From: Bacillota bacterium
GTDB taxonomy: Bacteria > Bacillota > Bacilli > Alicyclobacillales > SLC66
Direction: 5' to 3'
DNA length: 64,000 bases
Assembly (NCBI GenBank): GCA_021821055.1
Contig: JAKACX010000003.1
Coordinates: forward strand, 1 to 64,000
The stretch's first letter is position 1. Each line of letters starts with the position of its first letter. Below are positions 30,461-38,935 of the stretch, in pieces. The notes beneath the pieces were generated by a model that had not been told where the DNA came from, ran no database searches, and saw only the letters and a program-made list of their open reading frames with translations. A program made the position numbers and the translations under genes.

Positions 30461-32848
30461 TCAACCCGAAGTCGACGAGTACGTGGGTTCGCGCTCCGGA
30501 AGATCGTCCTGCACGGACACCTGCGCCTTGAAGACGTAGGTCACCACTTCCTCCTGGATATTGTGGATCATGTCGCTGAACATCTGGAACCCTTCCTGCT
30601 GGTAGGCCGTCAGCGGGTCCATCTGGCCGTAAGCGCGCAGGTGGATGCCCTGACGGAGGGTCTCCATCGCGTCGATGTGATCCATCCACTTTCCGTCCAC
30701 CGAGCGCAGGACCACGATACGCTCGAGTTCGCGCAAAAACTCTCCAAGCTGTTGCTCGCGCGCCTGGTACTCGACTTCGATCTGGTCGTACAGGAAATCC
30801 TGCAGTTCTCCCCGGTCCAGGCGGCGCAGTTCCTCCTCGGTCAAACGTCCCGGCGTCAGGAAGACATGCTCGCCGTAGTCGATCAAGCCCTTGATGTCCC
30901 AGTCCTCAGGCACCTGGTCCACAAGGCAATACGTCTGCAGCATAAAGTCGACGATGTCGTGGCACATCCCCGCCACAATGCCGCGCAGGTTGTTCTGTTC
31001 TAATATCTGCATGCGCTGGCGGTAGATCACTTCGCGCTGCTTGTTCATCACGTCGTCGTACTTGAGCACGTGCTTGCGAATGTCGTAGTTGTTCGCCTCG
31101 ACCTTCTTCTGTGCCCGTTCGATCGCGCGCGTGACCATCTTGTTCTCGATCGGCTGGTCTTCCTCAATGCCGAGCTTATCCATCAGGCCCATGATATTTT
31201 CAGCCCCGAACAGCCTCATCAGGTCGTCCTGAAGAGACAGATAGAACTGCGACGAGCCCGGATCCCCCTGGCGTCCCGCGCGCCCGCGCAGTTGGTTGTC
31301 GATGCGCCGGCTCTCGTGCCGTTCCGTACCAATAATATGCAGGCCGCCGACATCGGCGACCCCGGGTCCGAGCAGGATGTCCGTGCCGCGTCCGGCCATG
31401 TTCGTCGCGATCGTCACCAGGTTCGGTTCTCCGGCGTGCGACACGATCTCCGCCTCGCGCTCGTGATGCTTTGCGTTCAACACCTGGTGACTGATGCCGC
31501 GCGCCTTCAAAAGGCTGGACAGGTACTCCGACTTCTCGATCGAGGTCGTCCCGACAAGAATCGGCTGCCCCACCTTGTGCCGCTCCGCGATTTCACTCAC
31601 TACGGCGTTGAATTTGCCTTTCACGCTCTTGTAGACGACATCCGAGAGGTCCTGGCGCTGGTTCGGCTTGTTCGGCGGGACGCTCATGACGTCCATCGCG
31701 TAGATGTCGACGAGTTCCTGCTCTTCGGTCTTGGCCGTGCCTGTCATCCCGGACAGTTTGCGGTACATGCGAAAGTAGTTCTGCAGCGTGATCGTCGCAA
31801 GCGTGCGCGACTCGTTCTGCACTTTCACGCCTTCCTTGGCTTCGATGGCCTGGTGCAGTCCGTCGCTGTACCGCCGCCCCTGCATCATCCGCCCGGTGAA
31901 CTCGTCGACAATGACGACTTCCTCGCCGAGGACGACATAGTCCTTGTCGCGGTGCATCAGTGCGTGCGCCTTGAGCGCCTGCGTGATATGGTGGTTCGTC
32001 GTGATATTGTCCGGATCGTAAAGATTCTGCACATGGAAATAACGCTCGGCCTTGTGCACGCCGTCCTCCGTGAGGTTCGCCGTGCGCGCCTTTTCATCGA
32101 ATGTATAGTCGGCCTCGTGCTTCAGCGACCGCACGAACAGATCCGCCATGAAGTACAGATCAGTAGACTTCTCCGCAGGTCCCGAAATGATGAGCGGCGT
32201 GCGCGCCTCGTCAATCAGGATGCTGTCCACCTCGTCGACGATCGCGTACGCGAGCGGCCGTTGCACCATTTCCGCCAGGTTCAGGACCATGTTGTCGCGC
32301 AGATAGTCAAAGCCGAATTCGTTGTTCGTGCCGTATGTGATGTCCGCCCTGTACGCTTCTTGCTTCTCCGCATGGGACAGCCCGTGGACGTTCAGTCCCA
32401 CCGTCAGTCCGAGCATGCGGTGCACCTGCCCCATCCACTCGCTGTCGCGCCGCGCCAGGTAGTCGTTGACCGTGATGATGTGCACGCCGTCCCCTGCAAG
32501 GGCGTTCAGATAGGCGGGCAACGTCGCGACGAGCGTCTTGCCTTCACCAGTCCGCATCTCCGCGACGCGCCCCTGGTGCAGCACGATGCCTCCAACCATC
32601 TGAACGTCAAAATGGCGCATGCCGAGCACGCGTTTCGCCGCCTCGCGCACCGCCGAAAACGCCTCGGGAAGTATCGATTCCAGCTTCTCACCGTTTGCGT
32701 AACGCTCTTTGAAGACTGCCGTCTGCCCCCGCAGATCGTCGTCCGAGAGCGCCTCAAACTGAGGCTCCAGGCTGCGGATCCCGTCGACCGTCCGGAACAT
32801 CTTCTTCAGTTCGCGTTCATTGCCCAGAAGCTTGTCTAACAACCCCAT
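30461..32848 (-). CDS. secA: Protein translocase ATPase SecA
   Basis: Motor of the Sec export pathway. 795 residues. Walker [14 protein letters not shown], the [19 protein letters not shown]alker B region, the preprotein cross-linking domain and SAT motifs ([21 protein letters not shown]) are all present. The protein stops shortly after the helical wing domain (ends [10 protein letters not shown]): the C-terminal CxCxSGxxxxxCH zinc finger of many SecA proteins is missing. ATG 32848; hpf, a small membrane protein, secA and prfB are consecutive. Confidence 0.97.
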   Translation of the reverse strand: MGLLDKLLGNERELKKMFRTVDGIRSLEPQFEALSDDDLRGQTAVFKERYANGEKLESILPEAFSAVREAAKRVLGMRHFDVQMVGGIVLHQGRVAEMRTGEGKTLVATLPAYLNALAGDGVHIITVNDYLARRDSEWMGQVHRMLGLTVGLNVHGLSHAEKQEAYRADITYGTNNEFGFDYLRDNMVLNLAEMVQRPLAYAIVDEVDSILIDEARTPLIISGPAEKSTDLYFMADLFVRSLKHEADYTFDEKARTANLTEDGVHKAERYFHVQNLYDPDNITTNHHITQALKAHALMHRDKDYVVLGEEVVIVDEFTGRMMQGRRYSDGLHQAIEAKEGVKVQNESRTLATITLQNYFRMYRKLSGMTGTAKTEEQELVDIYAMDVMSVPPNKPNQRQDLSDVVYKSVKGKFNAVVSEIAERHKVGQPILVGTTSIEKSEYLSSLLKARGISHQVLNAKHHEREAEIVSHAGEPNLVTIATNMAGRGTDILLGPGVADVGGLHIIGTERHESRRIDNQLRGRAGRQGDPGSSQFYLSLQDDLMRLFGAENIMGLMDKLGIEEDQPIENKMVTRAIERAQKKVEANNYDIRKHVLKYDDVMNKQREVIYRQRMQILEQNNLRGIVAGMCHDIVDFMLQTYCLVDQVPEDWDIKGLIDYGEHVFLTPGRLTEEELRRLDRGELQDFLYDQIEVEYQAREQQLGEFLRELERIVVLRSVDGKWMDHIDAMETLRQGIHLRAYGQMDPLTAYQQEGFQMFSDMIHNIQEEVVTYVFKAQVSVQDDLPEREPTYSSTSG

Positions 32849-32951
32849 GGACAGGGTGTCACTCCCCTCGCTTCAGGAGGTTGCAGGACCACGTTGCGCG
32901 CACAGGGGCGCAGAGCGTACAGTCCAATCGCAAACTCGGCTGTAGACTTAC

Positions 32952-32980
32952 ATTGTACCGTTTCTAGCCTCGCCGCACAA
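32952..32980 (-). promoter_or_regulatory. Probable promoter of secA-prfB
   Basis: TTGTGC (32975-32980), 17-base spacer and TACAAT (32952-32957) on the minus strand, about 100 bases upstream of secA. Confidence 0.55.
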
Positions 32981-33038
32981 CCTCGGCGATATGTGAAACC
33001 AGGTCTACGGCGGAGCGATCGAACTTCACATGTCCCCT

Positions 33039-33062
33039 CGGACAATCCGACAATCGGACAAG
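33039..33062. repeat. Three tandem 8-bp units upstream of secA
   Basis: CGGACAAT, CCGACAAT and CGGACAAG follow one another directly. They lie about 60 bases upstream of the secA promoter; function unknown. Confidence 0.55.
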
Positions 33063-33114
33063 GCAAGCGCAAAAGGCTCCACGCCTCTCCCGCTTGCCGT
33101 CGCCCGCTCCCCGA

Positions 33115-33378
33115 TCACGGGGAGTGCATCCCCCTGTTGTACTCGTACTCCCCGCTCGCCACGCCGACCATCAGCGCGGTGAGCAGGATCTCCGCCCACG
33201 CCCCGCGAACCGCATGCAGGAACGCCACCGTCACGATCGCGATAACCAGCGTCACTCCCATCGTGACGGGCAATGAAGTGAGTCCCGTCATCCTGCGCGC
33301 GTTCCAGAACAACAGATGGGCCGCCTTCCACACCGCAAGGAAAGCGACAATCTGCACCAGCCAGACGAGGATGCCCAC
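33115..33378 (-). CDS. Small membrane protein of unknown function
   Basis: 87 residues with two clear hydrophobic helices (VWLVQIVAFLAVWKAAHLLF; VTLVIAIVTVAFLHAV) and a third weaker one (ILLTALMVGVASG), ending in a short polar tail. GTG 33378 has GGGGGAG five bases upstream, which with the strong hydrophobic pattern argues that it is a real gene. I do not recognise the family. It lies between hpf and secA, where B. subtilis has nothing. Confidence 0.65.
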   Translation of the reverse strand: MGILVWLVQIVAFLAVWKAAHLLFWNARRMTGLTSLPVTMGVTLVIAIVTVAFLHAVRGAWAEILLTALMVGVASGEYEYNRGMHSP

Positions 33379-33459
33379 GCCCGCTCCCCCTTGCGCCAGA
33401 AGCCCGCCATCACATCCTTTACCAGCATATTCGGCGCGCCCGTCCTTCTTTCCCGACAG

Positions 33460-34026
33460 TCAACGCGCTTCGATCAGTCCGTACTGGCCGTCGCGCCTCT
33501 TGTAGACCACATTTGTCCTGTCCGTGTCGGCGTTCGCAAAAACAAAAAAATCATGCCCCAGCATGTCCATCTGCAGAATAGCCTCGTCAATGTGCATCGG
33601 TTTCATGTCGAACTCCTTCTTGCGGACAACCGCCAGTTCGACCTCCTCCGCCTCTTGCTCGTGGTCCGCTCCCCGGGCAAGCCGCTGTCCGGCCTTGGCG
33701 CGGCTGCCCTCGACCTTTTGCCGTTGGTCAACCTTCTGCCCGACTCTATGTTTGTATTTGGCCAATTGTTTCTCCAGCTTGTCCACGACCATGTCGATCG
33801 ACGCATACATGTCGGGCGACCGTTCTTCGGCCCGCAACAAGAGGTGAGAAACCGGCATGGTCACCTCCACGCTGTGCACGTCCCGCGTGACAGCCATGGT
33901 GACACTGACCTCTTTGGCCTCATCCGTATCCATATAACGTTCAAGGCGCCCCAGCTTTTTTTCAACATATTCCTTTAAGGCAGGCGTCACATCCAGATGA
34001 TGGTCCCCACGGACGTGAATCTTCAT
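33460..34026 (-). CDS. hpf: Long-form ribosome hibernation-promoting factor
   Basis: Binds idle ribosomes and dimerises them into 100S particles. 188 residues: an N-terminal HPF/YfiA domain (MKIHVRGDHHLDVTPALKEY ... RSPDMYASIDMVVDKLEKQL), a charged linker rich in K, R, E and Q (about 95-128) and the C-terminal dimerisation domain (KPMHIDEAILQMDMLGHDFF). ATG 34026 with GGGAGG nine bases upstream. Same neighbourhood (next to secA) as B. subtilis yvyD. Confidence 0.96.
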   Translation of the reverse strand: MKIHVRGDHHLDVTPALKEYVEKKLGRLERYMDTDEAKEVSVTMAVTRDVHSVEVTMPVSHLLLRAEERSPDMYASIDMVVDKLEKQLAKYKHRVGQKVDQRQKVEGSRAKAGQRLARGADHEQEAEEVELAVVRKKEFDMKPMHIDEAILQMDMLGHDFFVFANADTDRTNVVYKRRDGQYGLIEAR

Positions 34027-34053
34027 CTTTGGAATCCTCCCTTCTTACGTTGA

Positions 34054-34082
34054 AGTATAACACCACTGACACACCCCGGCAA
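34054..34082 (-). promoter_or_regulatory. Probable promoter of hpf
   Basis: TTGCCG (34077-34082), 17-base spacer and TATACT (34054-34059) on the minus strand, 28 bases upstream of the hpf start codon. The -10 is good, the -35 weaker. Confidence 0.55.
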
Positions 34083-34260
34083 AAAGAACTTTTGTGCAAG
34101 AACAGCGCGAACTGCGCCCGCGCCGCCGGTCGGGGCGCATGGAAATGGCCGTCCGGCGGCCGCTGTGTTATGTTAGGTTTGCTCCACATTGACCCAGGCA
34201 TGGCCCATTCCCCGCACAGGGCCGCGCGCAAGTGAGCGCGAGACCCGATGGAGGCGCGAA

Positions 34261-34848
34261 TTGGATTACCCCGAACGAGAGTTCACACCCGGGCAACTGG
34301 CCTACTTGAAGCGGTTGGCCCGACGGCTTGCCGGGCTGCGCAGGAGCGCCGCAATCGACGAGGACGACCTGGTCGGCGCCGCGGCCCTGCGATGGTGGCA
34401 GTTTTGTCTGAGGAACGGCGCCACTTGCGCCTGCGACAGCAATGACATCCTCTTTCGGCAACAGTGCAAGTTCGGCATGCGCGACGCCCTGCGCGATTCG
34501 GCGCCCGTCAAGGTCACCCGCACCGACCAGGCCAAACTGCGCGCCTACGAGACGCCCTACACCGTGACGCTCGACCACGCGATCGACCTGTCCGCGGGCG
34601 ACCTGCACGACGACCACGAACTCTGGATGGACGTGGTGCAGGCCTTGCAGCAATTGGACCAGCGCGACCAGACCATCATCTCGTTATTTGTCGAGCACGG
34701 CTATACATTCACCGAAATCGCCTATGCCATGGATGTCTCTGTATCCACCGTGACGCGCGCCTACCGCAAGGGGCTTGACACAGTCAAAAAAAAATTGCTC
34801 GGGATCAAACAAGAGCGCAAAAAAAGGACGAATCCGACCGATGTATAA
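34261..34848 (+). CDS. Divergent sigma-70 family sigma factor at the head of the flagellar block
   Basis: 195 residues. A region-2-like segment (AAIDEDDLVGAAALRWWQF ... RQQCKFGMRDALRDSAPVKV) resembles sigma-28/FliA region 2 (IRGAMLDELR-type region 2.4), and a clear region 4 helix-turn-helix follows (YTFTEIAYAMDVSVSTVTRAYRKGL). Region 3 appears to be missing. TTG 34261 is selected because GGAGG lies six bases upstream; the frame is open to 34189. flgM, an anti-sigma gene, follows by 18 bases, so the two are likely partners. Whether it replaces SigD cannot be decided here; B. subtilis sigD lies in another operon. Confidence 0.72.
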   Translation: MDYPEREFTPGQLAYLKRLARRLAGLRRSAAIDEDDLVGAAALRWWQFCLRNGATCACDSNDILFRQQCKFGMRDALRDSAPVKVTRTDQAKLRAYETPYTVTLDHAIDLSAGDLHDDHELWMDVVQALQQLDQRDQTIISLFVEHGYTFTEIAYAMDVSVSTVTRAYRKGLDTVKKKLLGIKQERKKRTNPTDV

Positions 34849-34866
34849 GGTGAGGGGGGAGACAGG

Positions 34867-35079
34867 ATGGACAACTCGTTCATTCGTCCCGTTTCCGGCA
34901 CGCCCGGCGTTACGCCGGCGCCGCGCTCGGACGGGCAGGCGCAGCAGGGGGCTGCGGCGCACCAGTCTTCAAGAGCGGCCGATCTGGAACGCCTCAGGCG
35001 CGCCATCGCGAGCGGAGCGCACACCGTTGACCTGGGTTCGCTCGCCAAGTCACTGATCAACGGCAAGTACATCGGCTGA
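34867..35079 (+). CDS. flgM: Anti-sigma-28 factor FlgM-like protein
   Basis: 70 residues. The N-terminal half is unstructured and rich in P, A, Q and S, as expected for FlgM. The C-terminal half, LERLRRAIASGAHTVDLGSL followed by AKSLI, matches the FlgM pattern (KIxxIRxxIxxGxYxVDxxxLAxxLI). FlgM holds the flagellar sigma factor until the hook is finished and is then exported. ATG with GGGGGGAG five bases upstream; followed by flgN as in B. subtilis. Confidence 0.78.
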   Translation: MDNSFIRPVSGTPGVTPAPRSDGQAQQGAAAHQSSRAADLERLRRAIASGAHTVDLGSLAKSLINGKYIG

Positions 35080-35126
35080 CTCCTCATGCCCGAAGGGGAC
35101 GGAGCCCGCGAAACGGGGCGTGTCGC

Positions 35127-35429
35127 ATGGACGCGGAATCGGATGCAACGGCGGCGCAGTGCATCAGCCGACTTGAACAATTGAACCAGGAGATCATCGC
35201 CGCGGTGGTCGAGAGCAGGGTCGACTCCATCGAAGACCTGGTCGTTGAACAGTGTGTCTGGGCCCGCAGACTTGAGGGGAAGCCGCTTGACCTGGCTGAA
35301 CGCGAACGGTTGGGTCGGCTGGCGGACTCCGTACGGACGCAGCAGACATTGGTTGCACAGGCGCTGCACATGGTGGAGGGCGTCATGCAGACGCTCGGCA
35401 GTCACCGCGCGTTTTCCCGCGTGGGTTAA
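35127..35429 (+). CDS. flgN: FlgN-like chaperone for FlgK/FlgL
   Basis: 100-residue all-helical protein between flgM and flgK, the standard place of flgN. FlgN proteins are cytosolic export chaperones binding the C-termini of the hook-junction proteins. The sequence (CISRLEQLNQEIIAAVVESR ... HMVEGVMQTL) has the heptad-rich helices and length of the family but no unique motif, so context carries much of the call. ATG with GGGG eight bases upstream; 16 bases before flgK. Confidence 0.7.
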   Translation: MDAESDATAAQCISRLEQLNQEIIAAVVESRVDSIEDLVVEQCVWARRLEGKPLDLAERERLGRLADSVRTQQTLVAQALHMVEGVMQTLGSHRAFSRVG

Positions 35430-35445
35430 GGGAGGATCGACCGTC

Positions 35446-36930
35446 ATGCAGATCTCGACTTTTTTCGCACTGAATACGGGCATGACGGCGCTTGACACCG
35501 CTTCCCAGGCAGAAAACGTGATCGCCAACAACATCGCGAACGCAAACACCCCGGGGTATGCGCAGGAGACGGCGCAACTCGGCGAGTACGGTTCGTTTCC
35601 CGCCCTGCCTGCGGGCAACGCCCCGCTTACGTCCGGACAGATCGGCGAAGGCGTCACGGTGACGCAGGTCTCGCGCCAGATCAACGCCTTTTACAACGCG
35701 CAGGACCGGGCCAACCAGGGCACCTACCAGATGTACAGCACGCACAACGCGGTGCTGACGCAGGTGCAGGGCATCCTGAACGAGCCGAGCTCACAGAGCA
35801 TGCAAAACTCCCTTGACCAGTTCTTTTCATCCTGGCAGACGCTCTCGACCGATCCAAGCAACGCGGCGGCCGCCCAATCAGTGGTGTCGCAGGCCAAGAC
35901 GCTGGGACAGACATTCCAGTTGGTCGGAAATCAACTCTCGGCGCTGCAGGCGAATCTTCAGTCGGTCATCGGCACCGCGCAGCCGTCGGCGCCTGGCGGC
36001 CCTTCGGGGCAACTCGGCGAACTCATGGGCTACGCCGCACAGGTTGCGCAACTGAACTCGCAGATCGTCAACGTCTCCCAGACAGGCGCGAGCCCGAACG
36101 CGCTTGAGGACCAACGCAGCGTCCTGCTGGACAAGATGTCGGGATTGGCCAACATCAAGTACTTCCAGGACCCGCAGATGACAAGCGGATCGAGTCCGGC
36201 GCCAAAGTATCCCGGATACCTTGATGTCACGCTGTCTGCGGGCGGGCAGACCATCTACCTGGTGGGCCCCGCCGGTTCGCCGCCGCAGCCGACGCCCACC
36301 GACGCCGCGCTGCTCGGAGCGATTACGTCCGGTTCCATCGCAGGAAACATGGCAGGCATCGCGGATGCCCGAAACACGGTCGGCTACCTCAACGCATACG
36401 TGCAAAACCTTGCGTCTCAAGTGAACAAGGCCTACGGCAATCCTGTATTTGACGTGAATCCCGCAGGGACGGGCACTCCCCCGGCGGACAGTCCGGTGGT
36501 GTACCTGACCGTTGATCCATCCTTTACGGCGTCCTCCCTGTCGACCGCGGGCACTGCAAATCCAGGAAACAACAGCGCGTCGCAGGCCGTCGCAAATGTG
36601 CAAAACACGGATACGAGCTTCTCGTACAACACCTATAATTCCATAGCCGGCGGGCCGTCGTCCACGCAGACGTTCACGGGGACATTCGACCAGGGAGTCG
36701 CCCAGGTCGTTTCGGCCGTAGGGACCGAAGCGGCCAGCGTCATGTCGGGCGAACAGACGGCAAACGCGCTGGCCCAACAGTCCTCGCAGCTGCGCCAGTC
36801 CGTGTCCGGGGTGGACATCAACCAGCAGGCCGCGCAGATGGTCCAGTATCAGAACGCGTACAGCGCCGCCGCCAAGTTTATCACGGTGTACGACCAGATG
36901 ATTCAGACGCTGCTGAACAGCGTGCCGTAA
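35446..36930 (+). CDS. flgK: Flagellar hook-associated protein 1
   Basis: Hook-filament junction protein exported by the flagellar type III system. 494 residues with the N-terminal flagellar rod motif (FFALNTGMTALDTASQAENV, then IANNIANANTPGYAQ) and the C-terminal coil (SGVDINQQAAQMVQYQNAYS ... VYDQMIQTLLN). The middle is Ser/Thr/Ala-rich. ATG 35446 follows GGGAGG by ten bases; the open frame starts at 35245 in flgN. Confidence 0.95.
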   Translation: MQISTFFALNTGMTALDTASQAENVIANNIANANTPGYAQETAQLGEYGSFPALPAGNAPLTSGQIGEGVTVTQVSRQINAFYNAQDRANQGTYQMYSTHNAVLTQVQGILNEPSSQSMQNSLDQFFSSWQTLSTDPSNAAAAQSVVSQAKTLGQTFQLVGNQLSALQANLQSVIGTAQPSAPGGPSGQLGELMGYAAQVAQLNSQIVNVSQTGASPNALEDQRSVLLDKMSGLANIKYFQDPQMTSGSSPAPKYPGYLDVTLSAGGQTIYLVGPAGSPPQPTPTDAALLGAITSGSIAGNMAGIADARNTVGYLNAYVQNLASQVNKAYGNPVFDVNPAGTGTPPADSPVVYLTVDPSFTASSLSTAGTANPGNNSASQAVANVQNTDTSFSYNTYNSIAGGPSSTQTFTGTFDQGVAQVVSAVGTEAASVMSGEQTANALAQQSSQLRQSVSGVDINQQAAQMVQYQNAYSAAAKFITVYDQMIQTLLNSVP

Positions 36931-36992
36931 ACGGCGCTGGCCTTGGGCGCCTGAGCGGAGGCTTCGCAAAGCGACTGTGTGGGGTGAAGAAT

Positions 36993-37913
36993 GTGAGAGT
37001 TACGCAAAACATGATGACACAGCAGTTTCTATACAACCTTACACAGGACGCACAGCGCATGCAGACCGCCCAGGTGCAGATGTCGACCGGCAAGGTCTTG
37101 AACCAGCCGTCCGACAACCCGCTCGCCGTGTCGCAGGACATGGCGATCAACGCCACACTGAGTCAGATCAATTCCTACCAAGCTTCGACCACGGCGGGCC
37201 TCACATGGCTGCAGAACAGTTCATCCGCCGTGCAGTCGATGGTCACCCAGTTGCAGGGTATTCAGGGCCTGGTGATTCAGGGCCTGAACGGAACCGCAAA
37301 CAGCCCGTCCGGGAACGCCGCCCTGTCGCAGACCGCCAAACAGTTGGCGCAGTCGGTCAACCAGGCGCTCGACAGCCAACAGGGCAACCGCTACCTGTTC
37401 GGCGGAACGGCGACCGCCACGCCGCCGTCGAGCTACGCGGGCTACGCTGGGACGCCGGCCAGCACCCCTGCGGGGGCGTCGCAGTCGATCGCGTACACCG
37501 TCGCGACGGGTGTCCAGATCAACGTCAACACGACCGCGAGCGCCATGTTTCTCTCGACGGCCGCGGGGGCGTCCAGCAACCTGCAGGGAACGCTGCAGAG
37601 CATCGTCACGGATCTCGCGAGCGGCAACCACGCCGCGCTGTCGCAAGACCTGACGAACCTGAACGCCAATCTGAACCAGGTGGTGAATATCAACGCAGAC
37701 CTGGGGACGCACGTTCAGCGCATGACCGCGGCGCAGAACCTGATGAAACAGTACGCGCAGCGCATGACCACGCAAAAGGGGGTGATCGTCGACGCGAACA
37801 TGGCCCAGGTCATCACCCAGTTCAACACTGACCAGACCGTATTCCAGGCAGCGTTGAAAATGGGAGCCGGCATCCTGTTGCCGTCGCTCGTCAGCTATCT
37901 GCCAAACGGTTGA
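36993..37913 (+). CDS. flgL: Flagellar hook-associated protein 3
   Basis: Second hook-filament junction protein, 306 residues, with flagellin-like ends: MRVTQNMMTQQFLYNL, QMSTGKVLNQPSDNPLAV, and DANMAQVITQFNTDQTVFQA near the C-terminus. GTG 36993 is preferred over GTG 36984 because family members begin MRVTQ and GGGGTGA lies five bases upstream. Confidence 0.95.
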   Translation: MRVTQNMMTQQFLYNLTQDAQRMQTAQVQMSTGKVLNQPSDNPLAVSQDMAINATLSQINSYQASTTAGLTWLQNSSSAVQSMVTQLQGIQGLVIQGLNGTANSPSGNAALSQTAKQLAQSVNQALDSQQGNRYLFGGTATATPPSSYAGYAGTPASTPAGASQSIAYTVATGVQINVNTTASAMFLSTAAGASSNLQGTLQSIVTDLASGNHAALSQDLTNLNANLNQVVNINADLGTHVQRMTAAQNLMKQYAQRMTTQKGVIVDANMAQVITQFNTDQTVFQAALKMGAGILLPSLVSYLPNG

Positions 37914-37989
37914 TCGCGGGCGAAGAGCAGTCGCAAGTGCCTCACAGCAGCGAAGACATCCTACTCGGTATTGAAAGGACGTGCTGTAC

Positions 37990-38832
37990 ATGTCGCTCAG
38001 CTTCAGCGTAAACAACAACAGTTCGGCGAGTAATATCCTGAGCAACCTCAGTTATGTTCAAAACCAATTGAACACGTCATACGCCCAACTGTCGTCCGGC
38101 AACCGGATCAACAGCGCCGCGAACGATCCGGCAGGCTACGCCATCTCGCAACAGATGATGTCGCAGGTGAACGGCCTCAACCAGGCCACGCAAAACGCCC
38201 AGAACGGCGTGAGCCTGATCCAGACGGCGAGTGGCGCCATGAACCAGGTTGAGAGCATCCTGCAGACGATGAACACGCTGGCTGTAGAAGCGTCCAACGG
38301 AACCCAGACATCCAGCGACCTGGCGAACCTGCAGACCGAATTCACGTCGCTGCAAAATCAGATCAGCAGCATTTCAAAGAACACTCAGTTCAACGGCATG
38401 ACGCTGCTCAATGGCTCGTATGGCTCCCCCAGCACCCCGATGACGCTTCAGGTCGGCGCGCAAAACAACCAGACCTTGGCGTTCACGATCGCAACGGTCA
38501 ATAACACGAGTCTCGGAATCGCAACAACGTCGATCTCCATCACAAGCCAGGCGTCCGCTCAGGCCGCGATCGCGAGCGTTCAGTCCGCGATCACGACGTT
38601 GTCCGGATTTCAGGCCAGTCTTGGCGCGATTCAGGATCAGTTGAACTACACGATCTCTAACCTCCAGAACTCGTCGCAGAACCTGCAGAACGCGGAATCC
38701 ACCATCACCAACACCAACATGGCCACCGCCTATACGCAGTTCAGCCAGGAGCAGGTGCTGCAACAGGTCGGTCTGGCCATGCTCGGCCAGGCGCAGCAGC
38801 AACCCGCCGCCATCCTGAAGCTGCTCAGCTGA
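37990..38832 (+). CDS. hag: Flagellin
   Basis: Filament subunit, about 280 residues, a short flagellin consisting of D0/D1 with a small central domain. N-terminal SSGNRINSAANDPAGYAISQ and the C-terminal ESTITNTNMATAYTQFSQEQ are conserved; it ends PAAILKLLS. The central part (about 150-195) is Ser/Thr/Asn-rich and could accept O-linked glycans. ATG 37990 with AAAGGA ten bases upstream; an upstream in-frame start at 37981 is possible. No csrA or fliW lies upstream, unlike B. subtilis hag. Confidence 0.96.
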   Translation: MSLSFSVNNNSSASNILSNLSYVQNQLNTSYAQLSSGNRINSAANDPAGYAISQQMMSQVNGLNQATQNAQNGVSLIQTASGAMNQVESILQTMNTLAVEASNGTQTSSDLANLQTEFTSLQNQISSISKNTQFNGMTLLNGSYGSPSTPMTLQVGAQNNQTLAFTIATVNNTSLGIATTSISITSQASAQAAIASVQSAITTLSGFQASLGAIQDQLNYTISNLQNSSQNLQNAESTITNTNMATAYTQFSQEQVLQQVGLAMLGQAQQQPAAILKLLS

Positions 38833-38886
38833 GTTTTCCACCGCACATCTCGACTCGGAAGATTTCGAGCCGCGCACCATCTACCC

Positions 38887-38917
38887 GGCTCCCGCGTGAT
38901 TTTCTCTCGCGGGAGCC
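38887..38917 (+). other. 10-bp stem-loop between flagellin gene and fliD
   Basis: GGCTCCCGCG (38887-38896) and CGCGGGAGCC (38908-38917) pair perfectly around an 11-base loop. No T-tract follows; instead CCCCTTAGGGG begins at its end and overlaps the fliD ribosome binding site. It could protect the flagellin mRNA 3' end or reduce fliD translation. Confidence 0.55.
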
Positions 38918-38935
38918 CCTTAGGGGGTCACTGGC

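Noticed and set aside
36977..37831. 284-codon plus-strand frame inside flgL
   Set aside because: Out-of-frame shadow of flgL; highly charged low-complexity product, while the flgL frame has all family motifs.
37914..37989. Sigma-28-type promoter upstream of flagellin
   Set aside because: Only a partial match (CTCGGTATT) to the GCCGATAA -10 and no TAAA at the right distance; not strong enough to list.
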